64,000 nucleotides of DNA from JBGSMF01 sp964651475. GTDB taxonomy: Bacteria > Chloroflexota > Anaerolineae > Fen-1058. Numbering within the stretch: the first letter of the stretch is position 1; every line of letters starts with the position of its first letter. The position numbers were made by a program, and so were the translations under genes. The notes under the pieces were generated by a model, which made no database searches, was not told where the DNA came from, and worked only from the letters and a program-made list of their open reading frames with translations. Shown piece after piece: positions 63,701-64,000 of the stretch. The stretch is from the NCBI GenBank assembly GCA_964651475.1, contig CAZYXV010000007.1, positions 90,552-154,551 on the forward strand, in the 5' to 3' direction.

Positions 63701-63768
63701 TTGCTCAATATTAAAACACGACTGCTCCGGTCGTTATCAACCAAAAGAATACGTAATGGCACGTCCAT
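57757..63768 (-). CDS. Giant hybrid sensor histidine kinase: REC, 7 GAF, 3 PAS
   Basis: 2003 residues, soluble. A receiver domain (about 5-125) has D11/D13, T85 and K107, but the phospho-acceptor position is Glu (E57, in LVITEYQLGW). Then: GAF (about 150-325), PAS (335-455), GAF (475-645), PAS (655-775), five more GAF domains (785-1640), a PAS (1655-1770), HisKA with ANVSHELRTPLSN (His near 1784) and HATPase with LMSNAMNYTL, RDTGVGVSP and TGLGLAICEE. PAS and GAF domains bind small ligands or sense redox and light. The Glu may mimic a permanently phosphorylated state. Good GGAAGG ribosome site before ATG 63768. Confidence 0.93.
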   Translation of the reverse strand: MDVPLRILLVDNDRSSRVLILSKLNQRFPTIQVEQVTDAHGLARALKMGDFCLVITEYQLGWTEGLTVLRSVRAYWPDCPVVMFTSAGAEEAIVKAIKAGVDDYITKSPRNLDRLEAAVWSALEQARQRHLLNKTHSRPADMLEIKPAEERLRTVNRILKMLGEMNYVVAHAADETSLLAEACRLIVQAGGYCLAWIGFAEQDENKTVRPVAHVGYEDNYLDTVRITWADTERGRGPTGTAIRTGRCVVCKNVMTDPNYAPWREEAAQRGYASSIALPIMAGGQTLGALNIYAAEPEAFDVEEVRLLEEVGGNLARGLTALRARAGRRQVEKKLHESEELYRTLIENINDFIFGLDTEGLFTYASPAIGQLAHYRPEEVVGRHYSVFVYPDDLADLKANFERTLAGHLEPHECRLLDKKGAIHHVRVSSRLLVEEEKVMGVLGIMTDITNRKTAELEQQQLMARLQRRSIQLQTAAEVSRAVSLMLDPDELLPQVAELICNRFNLYYVGIFLVEQEQASEPGSPPRRYAVLRAGTGEAGQKMLAAGHRLEVGGASMIGWCVAHAQGRIALDVGKDAVHFDNPALPATRSELALPLASRGQVIGAMTVQSAQEAAFSDEDITTLQTMADQVANAIENARLFQEIQASVEQQAHTHMALQESEARYRLLVELSPDSIAISSEGKILFINPAGARLLGADRPEQLVGKPVQDFYPPGGWEDSLERFMSLVEREEVLPVKQRFVRLDGATVDLEVLATPFTYQGKPAVQVVGHDLTERERAAEALRRRDAILEAVEFAAEQFLKAPTWEQNIQDVLGRLGDATQASRVYIFKKRADPADEALISRLYEWVAPGVAPQIDNLALQDLPLRAGGLARWQDLLSQGDIIHGCVNQFPETEQAVLAPQAIQSLVAVPVFVGQAWWGMIGLDDCVAGHEWSEVEVDALKAAADILGAAIQREQAEESAHHRARYLSTLNNIGQAISSTLDLDIVLTTLLENVRQVTDAEACSVALAEDNGDLVFYRAVGAGSQQVIGLHLKPGQGIAGWVAAHRQSVLAPDVASDPRFSNGWNQQLGFVTRNMVCVPLIARNVVIGVVELLNKRRGTLDEGDVRLLESVAAQAAIAITNARLFQAERQQRELAQTLREVGETLTATLDTDMVLNRLLEHVSRVVSNDSANVMLVEGGRARVARGRGYERFGVQELVAALEFSIATTPNLKEMAETHLPLVISDIASYPGWIMIPGMEWQRSCASAPILIRGEVSGFLNVDSTTPGFFTPSHAERLGAFAGQAAVALYNARLFEAERRRSAELEILRQASLRLTSQFELQVVFETVIHHLLKLVPADDAHIFLYQDGQLTFGAAMWAGQYQKRPLAEPRPEGLTYTVARTGERIVVSDVTTHSLFQDRMPGGGAIIGLPLRSGDQVRGVLTVAFESPHSFDENELRVLELLADQAAVAIQNARLFEEARRRLDEMAAMSEVALGGAAGRPFDEIVSRATEAMDRLWPNANVGFLFVDGADRSLRRHVSYKGVPPETVSDLRIPLYEGLTGWAVQERQPVRVGNVEADPRYISAMPGICSEMVAPLVVGGRAFGVVNVESPRLNAFSEDDLRLLTTLAGQLATVFEKARLDAALVEHASTLAKYATQLEQRVEERTAEIRSQEARTRAILDALGEGVVVTDVDGEILYVNPALEAMTGYSAADASGQNPRIWQGGRTPIDIYRGLWGAIVQGKTWRGELINRRKDGTFYDASVTIAPIFQADLERLVGFVGVQHDITRLKELDRLKSKFVANVSHELRTPLSNIKLYASLLEMGKPENRSQYLDVLKREELRLEHLIEGLLMLSRIDLAKVQVRRMPLDVDALARQLVADRQALAASKGLTLEHETQAEPLPKVLADEAMLSQVLTNLMSNAMNYTLEGGKVTVRTETQRAAGEVSEVWVTLTVRDTGVGVSPADLEHLFERFYRGQAANQTGAPGTGLGLAICEEIISRHEGRITVESELGQGSAFTVWLPAA

Positions 63769-64000
63769 CTTTCACCTTCCCAAATATCGGGCCGCAACGT
63801 CAGATCGCCAATTGTGGAAAGCTCGTCAGCCAAGGGGGACGGCGCGCAACACGCCGCTGTACTATTGTTCTGCCAGACTTTATTTTAGCATGGATTTGCC
63901 CGCACAGTAAGTTTTAGCCCGCCCTCCAACGTCGCCATCACACTACGGGGTTCCGCAGCAAGTCGGCAGTGAAAACTCAACCCAACTGAGCGGCGCTCAT
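63769..64000. other. Upstream region of the giant kinase at window end
   Basis: 232 bp with the kinase ribosome site next to its start. On the minus strand a TAAAAT (63887-63882) is a possible -10 without a good -35. No gene could be supported here; any gene further upstream lies outside the window. Confidence 0.4.

Noticed and set aside
63971..64000. Start or end of another minus-strand gene at the window edge
   Set aside because: A short frame ATG...TGA of a few codons is visible, but nothing distinguishes a gene end from chance.

Overview
This window is about 58% GC by eye and gene-dense. It most likely comes from a member of the Chloroflexota (Anaerolineae-like). That is an inference from several features: a run of GT39-type membrane glycosyltransferases with C-terminal beta-sandwich domains, secreted proteins with YLP(L/T/I)(I/V) motifs, YvlB/SHOCT-like helical-hairpin proteins with a DUF2089 regulator, a DUF3467-translin pair, and a very large GAF/PAS histidine kinase. 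An LPXTG-type C-terminus on a nucleotidase would fit a monoderm envelope. I saw no tRNA, rRNA, CRISPR array or transposase gene.

Layout. 1-4452 (minus): an operon of three related SPFH/band-7 membrane proteins, one cut by the window edge, with a PfkB sugar kinase between two of them. 4603-7087 (plus): two tandem paralogous histidine kinases with N-terminal cyclic-nucleotide-binding domains. 7136-27015 (plus): a nearly continuous, mostly translationally overlapping cluster of lipid-carrier-dependent glycosyltransferase-like membrane proteins, with an LPG-synthase/flippase-like protein and a metallophosphoesterase. It probably glycosylates proteins or cell-surface polymers outside the membrane. 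27131-34832: a consensus promoter, a large palindromic leader, and three big secreted repeat/laminin-G-like proteins, two of which share a 1-kb almost identical block. 34905-37238: a YfhO-like membrane protein.

37336-45941 (minus): two envelope-stress-like operons (YvlD, YvlB/SHOCT-like proteins, M29 aminopeptidase, GNAT, DUF4097 protein; then DUF2089 regulator, SHOCT-like protein, beta-lactamase-fold hydrolase, MFS exporter). 46189-46530 (plus): an unassigned AT-rich intergenic RNA gene with its own promoter, 15-bp closing helix, apparent pseudoknots and an intrinsic terminator. 46546-48050 (minus): hpt, a small PD-(D/E)XK-like protein and a cytidylate-kinase-like protein. 48174-57168 (mostly plus): PspC, Ogt, SSB, DUF3467, translin, a Cas4-like nuclease split over two ORFs, ankyrin protein, LPXTG nucleotidase, dihydrolipoyl dehydrogenase and a zinc-ribbon membrane protein. 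xseB and a PAP2-like gene lie on the other strand. 57325-63768 (minus): arfB and a 2003-residue sensor kinase.

The most unusual signals are: (1) the structured RNA at 46225-46530; (2) heptanucleotide-register arrays, usually about 63 bp (exactly 21 codons), placed in frame inside six of the glycosyltransferase genes, five of them at nearly the same point of the protein; (3) an 88-bp palindromic repeat present three times, whose terminal CTAG supplies the TAG stop codon of the adjacent gene each time; (4) the split, membrane-anchored Cas4-like pair downstream of translin; and (5) a receiver domain with Glu in place of the phospho-accepting Asp.
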